DNA of 64,000 nt from the NCBI GenBank assembly GCA_934047225.1, contig OW204001.1, positions 9,966,201 to 10,030,200 on the forward strand. Direction: 5' to 3'. Both the position numbers and the translations under genes were made by a program. Below the pieces are notes generated by a model, which was given only the letters and a program-made list of their open reading frames with translations, had not been told where the DNA came from and made no database searches. Within the stretch, counting starts at the first letter, position 1; each line of letters begins with the position of its first letter. Below are positions 43,508 through 54,882 of this stretch, in pieces. Origin of the DNA: Ypsolopha sequella (taxonomy: Eukaryota; Arthropoda; Insecta; Lepidoptera; Ypsolophidae).

Positions 43508-43761
43508 CGAGGGCATCAGGCTAAAAGGGCGTATCTACAAAAATATAAAATTATCGACTATTTATAGAAAAATATTTTTCTTTAATTATAAAAACGCATT
43601 TTCACATCGTAGACTTAGGCATTTGTACCTTTAACAAGTGGAGCAACCATAACTTTTTCAGTACATCATAGAGCTAATAAATATGTAGATTCGCCCAAAA
43701 AAGTCGGAATTTTCGAAATTCAGAAAATCTGTAGATACGCCTTTTTAGTTTGATGCCCTCG
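43508..43761. mobile_element. MITE, 254 bp, ends CGAGGGCATCA
   Basis: CGAGGGCATCAGGCTAAAAG, then GGCGTATCTACA is mirrored by TGTAGATACGCCTTTTTAGT, then TTGATGCCCTCG. The arms are about 33 bp with few mismatches. ATTT at both borders may be a short target duplication. Non-coding. Confidence 0.85.
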
Positions 43762-44260
43762 ATTTGTATTTGCACTTTTTGGAGAATACAATTAAAGATA
43801 ATAATTAGCAAATATATATTTTTTCTAAACATAATGAGATAGTTTTATATTTTATTTTTATTTTGCCACCTCGTTAGCAAACCCCCTCCAGCCAAAAGAC
43901 ATAACCAGTCGGAATACCTCTTCCAGATGTTTTAGAAGATAAAAACTTCGACCTGATTTAAATATAAGTTATTTATTTTTAAAAAATCCTTTATTTTAGA
44001 CAGTTGAACCAAGCAAGAGTTACCGGATAATCGGACCGCATGGAATCTATAGTTGAACGAGTGAGCGAAGCAAATAAAAATATTTTTTAAGTTCAAACTT
44101 GAGCCAAATCGGGCAAGGTCGAATCAAAATACAAATACAAATTCAAAATACAAAATTATTTATTGAATCAAAAATCTCAACCTAAAAATATCAATGTTAA
44201 AGCTAAGGTATTCACAAAAATTATGTGTTCAACTGAAACTTAAGTAAGGCAAAGCCTGTT
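43762..44260. other. AT-rich spacer
   Basis: Near 44044 a fragment of dispersed repeat C (GAACGAGTGAGCGAAGCAAA). Nothing else recognised. Confidence 0.4.
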
Positions 44261-44764
44261 ATTTAAGAGGATGGCATACCCTAGCAACTTTTTTTATTAC
44301 CAGTTCAGCACAATAAATCTAATGGCAAAGACCTTATTTGCTTTTCGTAGAGGCGATTATATGTTGGCTTTTTGGCCTCTTGTTCTTGGACGCGTAATAC
44401 TAGTGATCACGCAGCGAAACAACAAATTGGTGTGTTATTAGCTACTACTGAAATATTTTGTAGGGAAAAAAATATTGGATTTAGGTACGATCCCTTCATA
44501 TTTCTCTTACCTATATTACAAAAAAAAACAAGTTGATCTCTTAACTGCATTTTTGAAACGAACGTTTAAAAACCAAAAAAAAGAGGGTGAAAAACATTTT
44601 TTTTTTGACAAATGTATAAATCTTAAAACATTGTTTATACGTGGAATCGTTAGATAAAAGATTGATAAATCAAATATATTTTCTTTAATATGAGGAGAGA
44701 CCTAGTTTCTTCCAATGAACCCTTGAAAACCTTGTTGATGTTCTAGCGTCAGGTGTCCCGTTAA
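44261..44764 (+). repeat. Unclassified 0.5-kb repeat K, copy 2
   Basis: The longest copy. It ends CTTGTTGATGTTCTAGCGTC, then AGGTGTCCCGTTAA, an end shared with the inverted copy at 53588. A 57-codon frame (44271-44441) is matched in length by one at 40799-40969, but substitutions between them are mostly amino-acid changing. Confidence 0.8.
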
Positions 44765-44996
44765 GAGTCAGTTGCTTTTGCGCGTAGGGATACAGTTTAG
44801 TTAATACAGGTTAATACAGGAATCGTGAGTTCACAGTTCGGGGCGAACTACTAGTAAATTTTGTACCAAATTAAAACCTTATATGTATACTACTCGCCTT
44901 TAGCCAACGCTCTGAAAGACACAATTTTAAGTAATAAAACTCGTACTTTTGGTCTAGGCAGAGAATATAAAAGTATTACTGTCTAGGTGAGAGCCT

Positions 44997-45064
44997 CGGT
45001 AGCTCAGTTGGGAGAGCACTTATTGCGTTGCAGGTTTAAATCGTGGAAAGAGAACCATTTTTAC
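44997..45064 (+). mobile_element. tRNA-like SINE head
   Basis: GCCTCGGTAGCTCAGTTGGG (A box) and GCAGGTTTAAATC (B box) lie about 30 bp apart, as in a tRNA gene. The flanks do not form an acceptor stem, and the same CCTCGGTAGC head occurs in the SINEs at 2883 and 27727. A tRNA pseudogene is the alternative. Confidence 0.6.
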
Positions 45065-45162
45065 AAAAAAAATCTTTCTATTTAAATTTATACCTAAATG
45101 TTTGATGGTCTCCAGTTAAGGAAGTAAATATACCCAAGTTTGACAGGGCTGTAGTAACGAAT
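45065..45162. other. Spacer
   Basis: AT-rich, nothing recognised. Confidence 0.4.
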
Positions 45163-45238
45163 ATTCTAAAAAACGCCGAGCACACCTTTTGAGCACGACG
45201 ATGCGTGCTCAAAAAGTTTGCTGGGCGTTTCTTAGAAT
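45163..45238. mobile_element. Short hairpin element, 76 bp
   Basis: ATTCTAAAAAACGCCGAGCA, then CTTTTGAGCAC folds back on GTGCTCAAAAAGTTTGCTGG, then GCGTTTCTTAGAAT across a short GACGATGC loop. A MITE-like palindrome. Confidence 0.65.
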
Positions 45239-45558
45239 AAAATGTAAACACTGTCTGCGTTTTATTTGCAAAACAAAAAATAAAATCTTTTTATTTTCTC
45301 GCTTAAAATGGGTTTAGGAATTCCAATAGACGTATAAGTACACCAGCCCCAATATATGAGTAAAGTAAACGAAATCCTTTTGTTCTATCAATCATAGAGC
45401 GCTGTGTTACGACTAATAAAATACCTATAAACAAAAATGGAATGACGAGAGACATGCTCGTCTTCAAGATTATTGCTGAAAGTATTTCAGTCGGCAACTT
45501 TTGTAAATATAGCAGCAACACATGATGGCGGTTAATTTAGGTTGTTATTCGGAAATTC
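45239..45558. other. Spacer
   Basis: A 72-codon minus-strand frame (45303-45521, with a hydrophobic middle) is not recognised. Confidence 0.35.
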
Positions 45559-45826
45559 CCATAGCTTAATTTCAAAAAGATTTTTTTTTTTCTCAGAGTG
45601 TATATATATACTCCATTTAAGGGTCACATACACATTTCTATACAGCCATTTCTCAAGTGACGTCACACGAAGGCAAATTTAAGTTCTAGCTTTTTCGTAA
45701 AAATATTCATCATCATGAGGTTTTTTAGATCAAAAGTTCGAAAATACAGCTTATTAAACCAAAATCTCGAAATGGTTGTTGAATTAACACACCTTAACAT
45801 AATTTTAATCTAAGCAAATTGTAGTT
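45559..45826 (+). repeat. Dispersed repeat L, copy 1
   Basis: CCATAGCTTAATTTCAAAAA, then ATTTCTCAAGTGACGTCACA, then CGAAGGCAAATTTAAGTTC, then AAACCAAAATCTCGAAATGG. Copy 2 is at 56971-57444, where extra sequence separates the first two blocks. Confidence 0.75.
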
Positions 45827-46137
45827 TAATGAAACCAAAACAAAATTGCTTGTTAGAGCAATAAAAATGTAGTAACAAATTTTTTTGATTAAAATTTTTA
45901 TTTTCATGAATTAGTTTGATAATTGAGGTAGTTAACTAAAACAGGCATCAGACATGTCTCTGTTTTCGAATTTTACGATGATTGTTATGTTTGAACACTC
46001 AGGACGAGAAACTAATAAAAAAAATCTTTACGGTCATATTTGTCTACAAATTATATCACTAAAATTAGGGTGAGTGTCCATCATAACGAAGATCCACACA
46101 CACGGACCGGTACCATCTATGCCGGTACCTTAGAGCA
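45827..46137. other. AT-rich spacer
   Basis: Nothing recognised. Confidence 0.4.
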
Positions 46138-46300
46138 GCGGGTCTACCGCGTAATTCTGATTTTCATCAACATCAACTTGAGATTGAAATTTGACGTGCG
46201 TGCGACGACGCCCGCTTAACATGCCATCTCTTTTGCACGCACGTCAAATTTCAATCTCAAGTTAATGTTGATGAAAATCAGAATTACGCGATAGACCCGC
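46138..46300 (-). mobile_element. Palindromic MITE P, symmetric copy
   Basis: GCGGGTCTACCGCGTAATTC to GAATTACGCGATAGACCCGC, 163 bp like the 18675 copy but with the loop (TAACATGCCATCTCTTTTGC) in the opposite orientation. Both arms carry the CATCAACATCAACTTGAG version. Confidence 0.88.
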
Positions 46301-46339
46301 AGACTCACATCATCAACCCTCGCATTTATCTCAGTACCT

Positions 46340-47330
46340 CATACACTGATTAACAGAGCATTACGTAGACGCTGAGCTGAAGCATGTTAAGGAGGTATTA
46401 GAGATGAATGGTTACAATAATTGGAGACAATGCCAATGCATTGCAAACACATCTCCCTACACGTGTCCAACGAGTAAAGAAAGGGCTCCACTATACATGC
46501 CCTTCGTTAAAGGTGTCACAGACAAGATAGCGAATTTAATCCGTTGAAAGTTTTGTTTCAGAACGTTCTTCAGGTCTAGTACAAAACTAAGACAATTAAG
46601 CTACGTTCTCCCAAAGACAGTGACCCTTTAAGTACGCCAGGAGTGTACAAGATACCGTGTGACTGCGGAAAAAAGTTATATTGGAGAGACGAAGCGCAAT
46701 ATTTTGGTGAGCCTTAAGGAGCATATCAGGAGCATGCAAAAAGTTGATATTAACGGCTCTGCAGTGGCAGAACATGCCCTAAATTCGGATACGACTCACT
46801 ACACCCGGTTCGATAAAGTCAGCGTCCTCGCAACGGAAAGGTTTTTCTTCCCCCGTAAGATACGTGAGTCAATTGAGATATCTCGAAATCCGAATTTCAA
46901 GAGACTGTGGCTGACAAGTGCCTACAACTTGGAAACCGGTTCTCGATGCAGCTTTTAAAGAAAAAGCTCCTACAGTAGTAGAGGACATCGTCAGTGCGGT
47001 CTGTGTAACTATTTCCGAAGATACACAAGAAGTCGCCCAAATAGTTCTACCTCAAGTTCACACCCAACCCGAAAAAACCGTGCCGGCGCCGCCGGTGACG
47101 GCGCGGGCGCAGCGGGCTCAGAGACGAGCGGATGCGGCCACGGCAGCGGCGGCGGCGGGGGCGCGGGCGTGGTGGTGATATGTCAGTCCTCGTGAGGGTG
47201 TCGCAGGCGCTGGAGCACCTCGCGAAGCCTGATGAAGGTCATTCTTAAGTTGACCGAAACGTCGAGTTTTTCTCGCATAAATAATAGTGAGTCTTAGCTG
47301 TCGTTATCTTTTTCGTTTTGTCTACAAACT
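46340..47330 (+). pseudogene. Penelope-like retroelement, 3' part with GIY-YIG endonuclease (decayed)
   Basis: The linker after the RT domain is visible (ELKHVKEVLEMNGYNNWRQC; APLYMPFVKGVTDKIANLIR), then the GIY-YIG endonuclease region: GVYKIPCDCGK, YIGETKRNI, LKEHIRSM, AVAEHALNS and KIRESIEI in the family order. A TGA stop at 46545, a frame change near 46600, an extra base in the A run at 46669-46674 and another shift near 46910 break it, so no active protein is made. A GC-rich Ala/Arg tail ends at 47176. The 3' UTR includes TTAAGTTGACCGAAACGTCG and GTGAGTCTTAGCTG, repeated in reverse at 34481. The RT core is missing (5'-truncated). Confidence 0.85.
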
Positions 47331-47877
47331 GTAAACTCAAGTCCATGATGTCCGTGCTAATTCTTTTTATAATTAATTATTAAATACATACGGCTTGAAC
47401 ACTCACGTGTGATTGTTGTTGACTATATATGCCAACCGTTCCACCGATACAATTTCAGCATTATCAAGGCGAGTGATCACTGCTGGTGACCTGAAAAGCC
47501 ACGATTAGGTCCAGTTATATCTAGGTAAAGAAAGTAAAAAAAAAATGCTATGATAAACCACAGAACATTTGAAATATAACTTAATCAATATTTAAATTTT
47601 TTTAATATCTTTGCCTTTTTTGGAACTTTACTGTCGTGTATTTGTGGCTGAAGAATGGCGATAGGGTTCACCACCCATCACGTTGAGACGTAATAGTCGT
47701 CGTTGAAACGCGTGTGTACTGAGTGTGGACTGTAACTTGCATTTCACAGTTCTAGACTAAGATGTGATATCATTAATTAAATATTCAATTAAACAAATTG
47801 AAGCTTAGTCAAATTGAAAGTATAATAACAACAAATGATTGGTTTTTGAAGAATTTTATTAATAATAAATGTGGTTT
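47331..47877. other. AT-rich spacer
   Basis: Nothing recognised. Confidence 0.45.
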
Positions 47878-47996
47878 CGGCAGTGAATAATTCACATCGC
47901 ATCGTAGTGTCATCTCTGTCGCACGAAACACCAACAGTCCAGTGACAGAGATGACGCTCTGTGAAGCCGAAGATAGAGTTGCATTATTTACTGCCG
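47878..47996. mobile_element. Palindromic MITE, 119 bp
   Basis: CGGCAGTGAATAATTCACAT and GTCATCTCTGTCGC are mirrored by GTGACAGAGATGAC and TTGCATTATTTACTGCCG. The arms are unequal, because the right one has extra bases (TGTGAAGCCGAAGATAGAG). Confidence 0.7.
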
Positions 47997-49220
47997 GGAC
48001 CTGTATTCACTTGAGCACGTACGCAGCTTGTCTCCCTCTCGGACGACGGAGCGATCACAAATCCCGAATCGCTGTGTGATGAAAGTGAGATGCACGCATC
48101 CAAGGTCACCAGTAGTATTTGTAATGAAATCCTGACATCATCTTTGAAATGAAGAAAAAAAGAAGAAAAAAAAAGAGACATTTGCCCCCTCGCATTTATT
48201 TGCCCTCTTAGAATAGACTATTATTAGAATAGACTAATATTTTTATCGAGACATTAGAACTTGAACTAGAGGTGACAGTTACCTAAATAAATATTCCAAA
48301 TTTATATTCGATAACAATATTGTCAATACATATGTATTCGTTTATAATCAATAGATCTGTCAACACAAGAAGCAAAACCCGAGTCAGACAGATGGGTCAA
48401 ATGATAAAAGCTCCTTTTACATCCACAAAATACTTCAGACTAAAAAGAAGATGAAGCTAATACGTCGGCAAGTTACGTTTCAAATTTAAAAGTTTTCTCT
48501 TTGCTTCTGGAAGCTACAACGAAAATTTAAAGTTCATATGGGAGGACGTTAGAATATCTAGTCTGGATATTACTTTTAAGTTATTTGAGGAATTTTAAAT
48601 TATAATGAATATGTATTTAATATCTTATACTTAGTTATTAAAATAAAATTTAAACTTGGCGCTACACAAAATTAACTCAAGCAAAGAAGAAAACCAAAAG
48701 ATAGTAGTCGGACTAAGTGCAGTGGAAATCACGTCCAGTCACAGAACATAATAATAAGGAATAGAAATGCCCTGAAAGCCGTGACTGCGACGACGAACCG
48801 CAGACATTTCTTCGGTCACTACTATAAATAGTTCTGTTCTTTATATTCTCTGGTTCTGTGGTCACTACCTACCGCTGAGGGGCGACTCGAGCGAGGGTCA
48901 TCATTGGTGGATGTTCTTCCATTTTTAAATTCGGCGCACCATCATGTTACTGTAGAATACTGTAGAGCATTTGCTCGTAAAGTATTCTGTATGTCTTGAT
49001 TAACTCGTTCCGCGCAATAAATTTCTTTTCGATTTTCGACAACACGCTATGACAGACTGCATAAAAAAGACTTCCATTTTTAAATACAAAAGGTATTCAA
49101 ATTATTTCCTTTTTAAAAATCAAATCAATATTCCAGCTTTACCAGCCAGTATTTACTTTTTTTGGTTCCAAAGAGTTTGTACCTCATATCACTTTATAAT
49201 GAATGCCCCTCGTATTGTTA
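47997..49220. other. Unassigned stretch
   Basis: 48100-48130 resembles text near 40165. TTCTTTATATTCTCTGG near 48840 recurs near 783. No gene recognised. Confidence 0.4.
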
Positions 49221-49578
49221 GTAGCTTAGTGTAAAGTGCATAAATTAAGTTTGTATTTCTTGCTTAGAAATTTTAAATTTGAGCATTTTGATCTGTGCCA
49301 TTTGACGCCAATAGTTCAGTATTAGTGAGGTTTTTAAAGAAAGAGTTTGAAATTGTATGCACAATTAGTCATGATCTTCTCAAAACCAACTTACAATGCT
49401 GTTTTAACTTTGTTTGGACTAGATCATGACTAATTGTGCATTAAATTCCAAACTGTTTTATAAACCTCATTAATACTGAACTTAAACTGTTTCAACTGCC
49501 ACATACCAAAATATTTAGATTTTTTTGACCATTACACAAGAAATACAATGTTAAGTTATGCACTTTGTGCTAAGCGAC
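49221..49578. mobile_element. Foldback element, 358 bp
   Basis: Left arm GTAGCTTAGTGTAAAGTGCA, then TAAATTAAG, then TTCAGTATTAGTGAGGTTTT, then GCACAATTAGTCATGATC. The right arm is its imperfect complement, ending TTATGCACTTTGTGCTAAGC, then GAC. The arms are about 160 bp and the loop about 40 bp. Non-coding. Confidence 0.82.
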
Positions 49579-49753
49579 TGACGTTTAACCTTCTGCTACT
49601 TTTTCCGCCCATCATGTCCATGTGAAAAGTATTATTTTCCCCACCTTAACTGCGGAATACTTATCTTCGAAATAAATACAAACTCTCAACAGAAACTGAA
49701 AAGGTAACTTTATGCCCATGAGGCGTGTCTGGATCGTACCATATGAAAATCTG
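49579..49753. other. Spacer
   Basis: Nothing recognised. Confidence 0.4.
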
Positions 49754-49803
49754 TAGTCTCTGCCTATCCCTCTGGGGGACAGGCGTGAGTATATGTATGT
49801 ATT
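49754..49803 (+). mobile_element. LINE-type 3' end with (GTAT)n tail, copy 2
   Basis: TAGTCTCTGCCTATCCCTCT, then GGGGGACAGGCGTGAGTATA, then TGTATGTATTT. Matches 17689-17740. Confidence 0.6.
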
Positions 49804-52800
49804 TATGCCCATGAGTGCGAGTTAATATTTACTTAGATGATTTGATCGCAGATAATAATATGTTCCCGGGGAATTACTCGGAGTGACAATGTTTATATAT
49901 CATATGTGGCTATCGAAACGAATAAACAACTTGGTATACAGGATATAGTAAAGGCCTGACTTGAGAAAATAATATATATCACATACACAAAGATGACACT
50001 GATTTCTCTATTTCTAGCCTCTTGATTTTGTGTGCAAATCTAATAATTTACTTTTGAAATATTTTAACAGTACCGATCACACCCTATTACATAAAAGGTG
50101 TACACTCGGCCACGCCTTTACATTTTTGTTTTTATTAAGGCGCTACGGGAAAAAAATCGATACTTTTAGAACTTGCATATCTACTTCAGTAAAGAAGGTA
50201 TTATTTTGAGAAAGAAGAATATTATTTTTTTTATCTTTTTCTAGGGATCTGTTAAACAGAAACGCGATTAGAGAAATTCGGCTCGATAAAAATATTTATT
50301 GAAATGAGGTCCTTTTCGACACCATTTCACCAGGTTTGACAATTTGGAATGACATATGGACTACGATTATATTTGATTTGATGGGTTTTAGCAGTATCTA
50401 GGACCTGGTTAAACGAAATTTTGATAGCAACTTGAGTACATTTTATATTAATAAAAAACCGACATTTTGCTACTTTTCCTCGAATCCGTCCCTCTCGCAC
50501 TTCGCCCTTATAACTACATCTCGGAATTAGAAACTGTTATTTTTGAATTTGAAACCGAATAGACCATGTCACCAATTGATTTTTTTGTCCGAGTTACTAA
50601 AACATGGGTCACACGCAACGCTTAGCTTCGTAAAAATATAATTCAAATAAATCTATAGGGGTGGGGGGGCGGGGCGGGGCTTGCACCACACACTTAATTA
50701 ACAAATAAAACAGAAATATTCTGCAGACAAAAGCAGAAACGTATTTCACCAAATTTTTCAGGCAAATAGAGTGAATAGATAACCGTTTTACATTTTTAAT
50801 TTTGACAGTTACGTTATGGCCAGGGCCTACCAGTTTAAGTAGGTTCAAAACATAATAAAACAAAGCTAGGTTAAAAAATTTAAACATACGCATCACTTGC
50901 AAATAGAGATGCACCACTCTAAACACCTTTACATAAATCACACTACCTAATTCCGATCTCTGTTAATAACCCAAGTTGACAAATTAAAAACTGTCATGAC
51001 ACAGCCTTTGGGAGTTTACTCATTTAAAACTTTTAATTTAGTCATCATTACAATGCAACAGCTTGCATTTTTCATCTAACTTTTGCAGCAAATTTGCATA
51101 GTTCAGGGACCGACTTTCATTTACTTGATTAAACATCAGGTGACTATTTATGTGATAAATAAGCTTTGTTTACCAACAATACACGTAAAATACCATAAAA
51201 ATAAATTTTCAAGACAAACCATTAATTAAAAACAAATGAAAAAAGAACGATTATATTAAATAATTAGATTAAATAAAATACTAGAGACAGCAAGTGATTA
51301 TGAAATGTATATAACATATACGGAGAAAATTACAAGATCTATTGGAGCAAGACATGTTTGCATAAAATTCCTGCCCTGCAATTTTATATCTTTCAACAAA
51401 CTACCAAACGATCGTTTTACGATTTCCTAAGGACACGGTCCTTGACACGGTCGCTACTAAAATGACGTCACACTTCGCTTCTATACCGAAAAGCTCTGAA
51501 GGCATCGCACAGCTTAAGTTTTATCTATTTTGCTATGAAATAATTCTGAAACACTGCTAAAGAACAGATTAAGATAAAATTTAAATGCTTAAAATGTTAT
51601 ATGTTATAATTTTGATCTGTTTGATCATTATGATCTTATTTTTTATCTTACAAGAATCTACACTTATAAAACTATACCAGTTTTTATCGAAAGCCACAAG
51701 TACAAAAACAAAAATTGAAATAATTATACGCCAATCGTAGCAAGTTTTATATGACCTTATATGATACGTGTAGAGTCTGCAGAAATTAGTTAAAGTTGAA
51801 ACTAAGGGTGCGGTCATTATTATCATTATCAAAGTGGTTAACAGTGGATACTTGGTCATTGTTTGTAACCGCAACCTTAATTGCGTGTGGACAATAGCTA
51901 AGGATTTCGAATGGCTTTCTAGAGGCGCATTGGTTGTCAGTGTTTTCAGATTAACTAGAGAAATAAATAAGTTGTTCTTTTTGGATTTAGTTAGAAGTTG
52001 TCGATAAACTCTTAATACAAAATCTCAATTTTATCTTGGTTGCCACCGTAGCTAAAAGTCGGTTCGCAACAAATACAAATTTTTGCTTTGATGTATATTT
52101 TTTGACAATAACACTGCCACCGATCACTGAGATTTAAACTAGAAAACTAGAAATAAAGTTGAAGATTAATGACACATTTGTTTTTTTAATAATTATTTAA
52201 TTACTATTAGATTGACTATTTTTGGGATTCATCTTTTCCCAGCTCAATTCAAAACCGTCAAAAAATGGCGAGGATTATTTTAAAGCACCAAATTGTGCCT
52301 ACATTATAGCTGTATTCATAAGTCATCTTTTATGTGCTACTAACCCAAATTTTATACCAGCACGTCGACCATTTAATGTTTATTTCAATTATGTTTTGTG
52401 TTACTTGACCTCTGTCAAACTACTTAGCACATTAAAAATACTAACTGAAAAGCAAAACTCTCAATTTAGAAATCCTTCAGAGCAGAAGCAAGCCGCTAGG
52501 TTAGGTTACAACAAGCCGAACCAGATCTATTACTTAAGAGCTTCGCTCTTGGCGGTGGAGTAACCGCCATTATTCTCTTTGTTCTGCTATTGATTTGAAC
52601 ATTATCTTTCTCCTTTACTTCTTCTTTTTCCTCTTTTTCCCTCGACCTTTCCGTCTATAATATTTTCAAGAAACTATTATAGCGAATTAAGTTTCCTATA
52701 ATCTTCCCTCTTCTGTTTTCAGTGCTGTTTAACAAAAATCTTTCTTCCTGTACGATTCTCAGTACTTCTTCATTAGTCTTCTTCTCTGTCAAGCTAATTC

Positions 52801-53587
52801 TCTTCATGCTCCTCTAGCACCACATTTCAAACGCTTACAACCTCTCTCATGTTTAACTAACATACAAAGCAGTGGTCCAGATGTAGACTTTTCTTGAGAT
52901 CTTCGTTTCTATAAGATGTTTCTTATTGTTAAAATCTCCTTTGGGCATTACTATCCTGGAAACAACGTCTGTGCTACATTTGGACTAACTAGTTGATGAT
53001 TATACTTCAAAAATATCTGAAATTATTGACTTTTTCTAGTGAGGTATTTTTGAGTATGATTGGGCTACGTACTGATGTTTTGAATGTGCAGTTAGTATTT
53101 TCGATAGGACAAATCAGTTAGAATTTTTAGTATTTTCTGGTGTGTGACGAAACACTGCCCCTAAAATAAGAACGAAACTACGCAGAGAAGAATAACTCAA
53201 AACTTCTCTAAATCGCCTTGCATCATCAACCTTGAAGACGCTCGACCTTACGTGTAAGTAGCTATATTTTAATGGCGGACCCTTCAAGCTGTATTAACTT
53301 TAATGTTAGTATTATGTTTTGATTCTAGACACACTTGGGATTTACTAGGTAGGTTTATTATTAATATTTTTGGATCGTGTGGTTTACTTTTAGTTGTAGT
53401 ATTTGAAAGTTTTCGAATGTTTTCGGTATTGTTGATTAACTTAGCGCAAATTGTTCTAAACTGGTGTTCCTCAATAAATTTACCAATAAGAGACGCCAGC
53501 CAAATAGCACAAACTGGTTGCTTAAAGGGTTTAGCGCGTATCGAATCATAACCTGTGTTTGATAAGGGCAAGGTCTGAAATGTTTTA
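49804..53587. other. Long stretch without recognised gene
   Basis: Frames at 50609-50941 (minus, 110 codons), 51581-51874 (minus, 97), 52222-52563 (plus, 113) and 53284-53571 (both strands) have no recognisable domain and lengths that chance can give. 50461-50510 resembles part of the element at 23940. This is the longest stretch in the window lacking clear transposon ends. Confidence 0.4.
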
Positions 53588-53977
53588 TTAACGGGACACC
53601 TGATGCTAGAACATCAACAACACTAGGTTTTCAAGGGTTCATTTTAAGAAACTAGCTCTCTCCTCATATTGAAGAAAATTTATTTGATTTATCGATCTCT
53701 TAACTAGGGATTCCACCTATAAACAATGTTTTAAGATTTATACTTTTGTCAAAAAAAAATGTTTTCCATCCTTTTTTTTGATTTTCAAACGTTCGTTTCA
53801 AAAACGCGGTTAGGAGATCAACTTGTTTTTTTTTATAAAATAGGCCAATATCCAATATTGTTTTCACTACAAAATATTTCAGTATTAGCTAAAAACACAC
53901 CAATTTGTTGTTTCTCTACGTGATCACTATTATTACGCGTCCAGGAACAAGAGGCCAAAGAGCCAACATATAATCTA
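53588..53977 (-). repeat. Unclassified repeat K, copy 3
   Basis: Reverse complement of 44261-44764, starting at the shared end TTAACGGGACACCTGATGCT, then AGAACATCAAC and truncated at the far side near AGATTATATGTTGGCTC. Its version of the small frame has an internal stop. Confidence 0.8.
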
Positions 53978-54231
53978 AAGTTCCAAGTGGTTTGTATACT
54001 GTGTACTATTTTATATTATAATGTCGACATTATCGAACAGTGTTTTAAAAGGCTTTTAGAAACTTCTACACAAATGTATGAAACATTTTGGAAATCTAGT
54101 AAAAAGACATGAAAAAGGTATTATAATAAAATTTACAATAACTTCATCACCTGCAGATAAATTGATCTACGTTTTATGAATGCTATTTAGGTTCACTTTT
54201 TATTATATAACTGTTAGTAGTAGAAAATAAT
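53978..54231. other. Spacer
   Basis: AT-rich, nothing recognised. Confidence 0.4.
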
Positions 54232-54882
54232 TTGGCCAAGTGCGAGTCGTACTTGCACACAAAGTGTTCCATACCATCAGTCAATATGGGTACAGAACCC
54301 AAAATATATTATAGTGAATACAGTAAATACATATAGTAAATACAACAACAAGCGGGTCTACCGCGTAATTCTCATTTTCATCAACATCAACTTGAGATTG
54401 AAATTTGTCGTGCGTGCGACGACGCCTGCCTAACATGCCATCTCTTTTGCACGCGTTGAATTTCGCATGCATTTGCTTGAAGTTGATACAAATGAGAATT
54501 ACGCGGTAGAGCCCAAGGACAAAGCAACGTCAAGGTGATAAAAAACAAGGCGCTAAAATGGCAGCGCTTACAAAAAATTCGGCACCCTCTGAGTATGGAA
54601 CCCTTATTAATATTTAACATATCTGTTGTTTAACTTTAGAGTATGACTAAATTTGAAACTGTCTTTAAGATAGAGCTAAAACAAACAACTTAAAAAACAA
54701 AATTTTCGAGATTATTTGTATGGGGTTGGATTCAATTTATTATTTGCTGTGATAGAGGCCATAGTAACACTTATTTCAACTACCTATAATGGCTGAAGCT
54801 GTACACCCCTGTGACAGACGGACAGACAAACAAACAGACGGCGCATGTTTAGTAATAGGGTCCCGTTTGGGTATGGAACCCT
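54232..54882 (-). mobile_element. GTCY MITE interrupted by palindromic MITE P
   Basis: On the minus strand it begins AGGGTTCCATACCCAAACGG, then GACCCTATTACTAAAC and a GTCT/GTTT run, and ends GTGCAAGTACGACTCGCACT, then TGGCC. The body is expanded to 651 bp because MITE P (54352-54514) is inserted inside it. Confidence 0.75.
54352..54514 (-). mobile_element. Palindromic MITE P, asymmetric copy, nested
   Basis: GCGGGTCTACCGCGTAATTC at the left, GAATTACGCGGTAGAGCCC at the right. The right inner arm (CATGCATTTGCTTGAAGTTG) is the asymmetric version also seen at 30618. The loop is in the opposite orientation to 30618. It lies within the GTCY MITE. Confidence 0.82.

Noticed and set aside
40799..44441. 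Equal-length 57-codon frames in repeat K copies 1 and 2 (40799-40969 and 44271-44441) as a conserved small protein.
   Set aside because: By codon-by-codon comparison about 14 codons differ in amino acid and only about 3 silently, and copy 3 has a stop. That is what neutral drift gives, so there is no sign of selection for a protein.
44997..45064. Functional tRNA gene.
   Set aside because: A and B boxes are present but the acceptor stem does not pair, and the same head occurs in SINE copies.
52222..52563. 113-codon frame as a gene.
   Set aside because: No recognised motif, and the length is compatible with chance.
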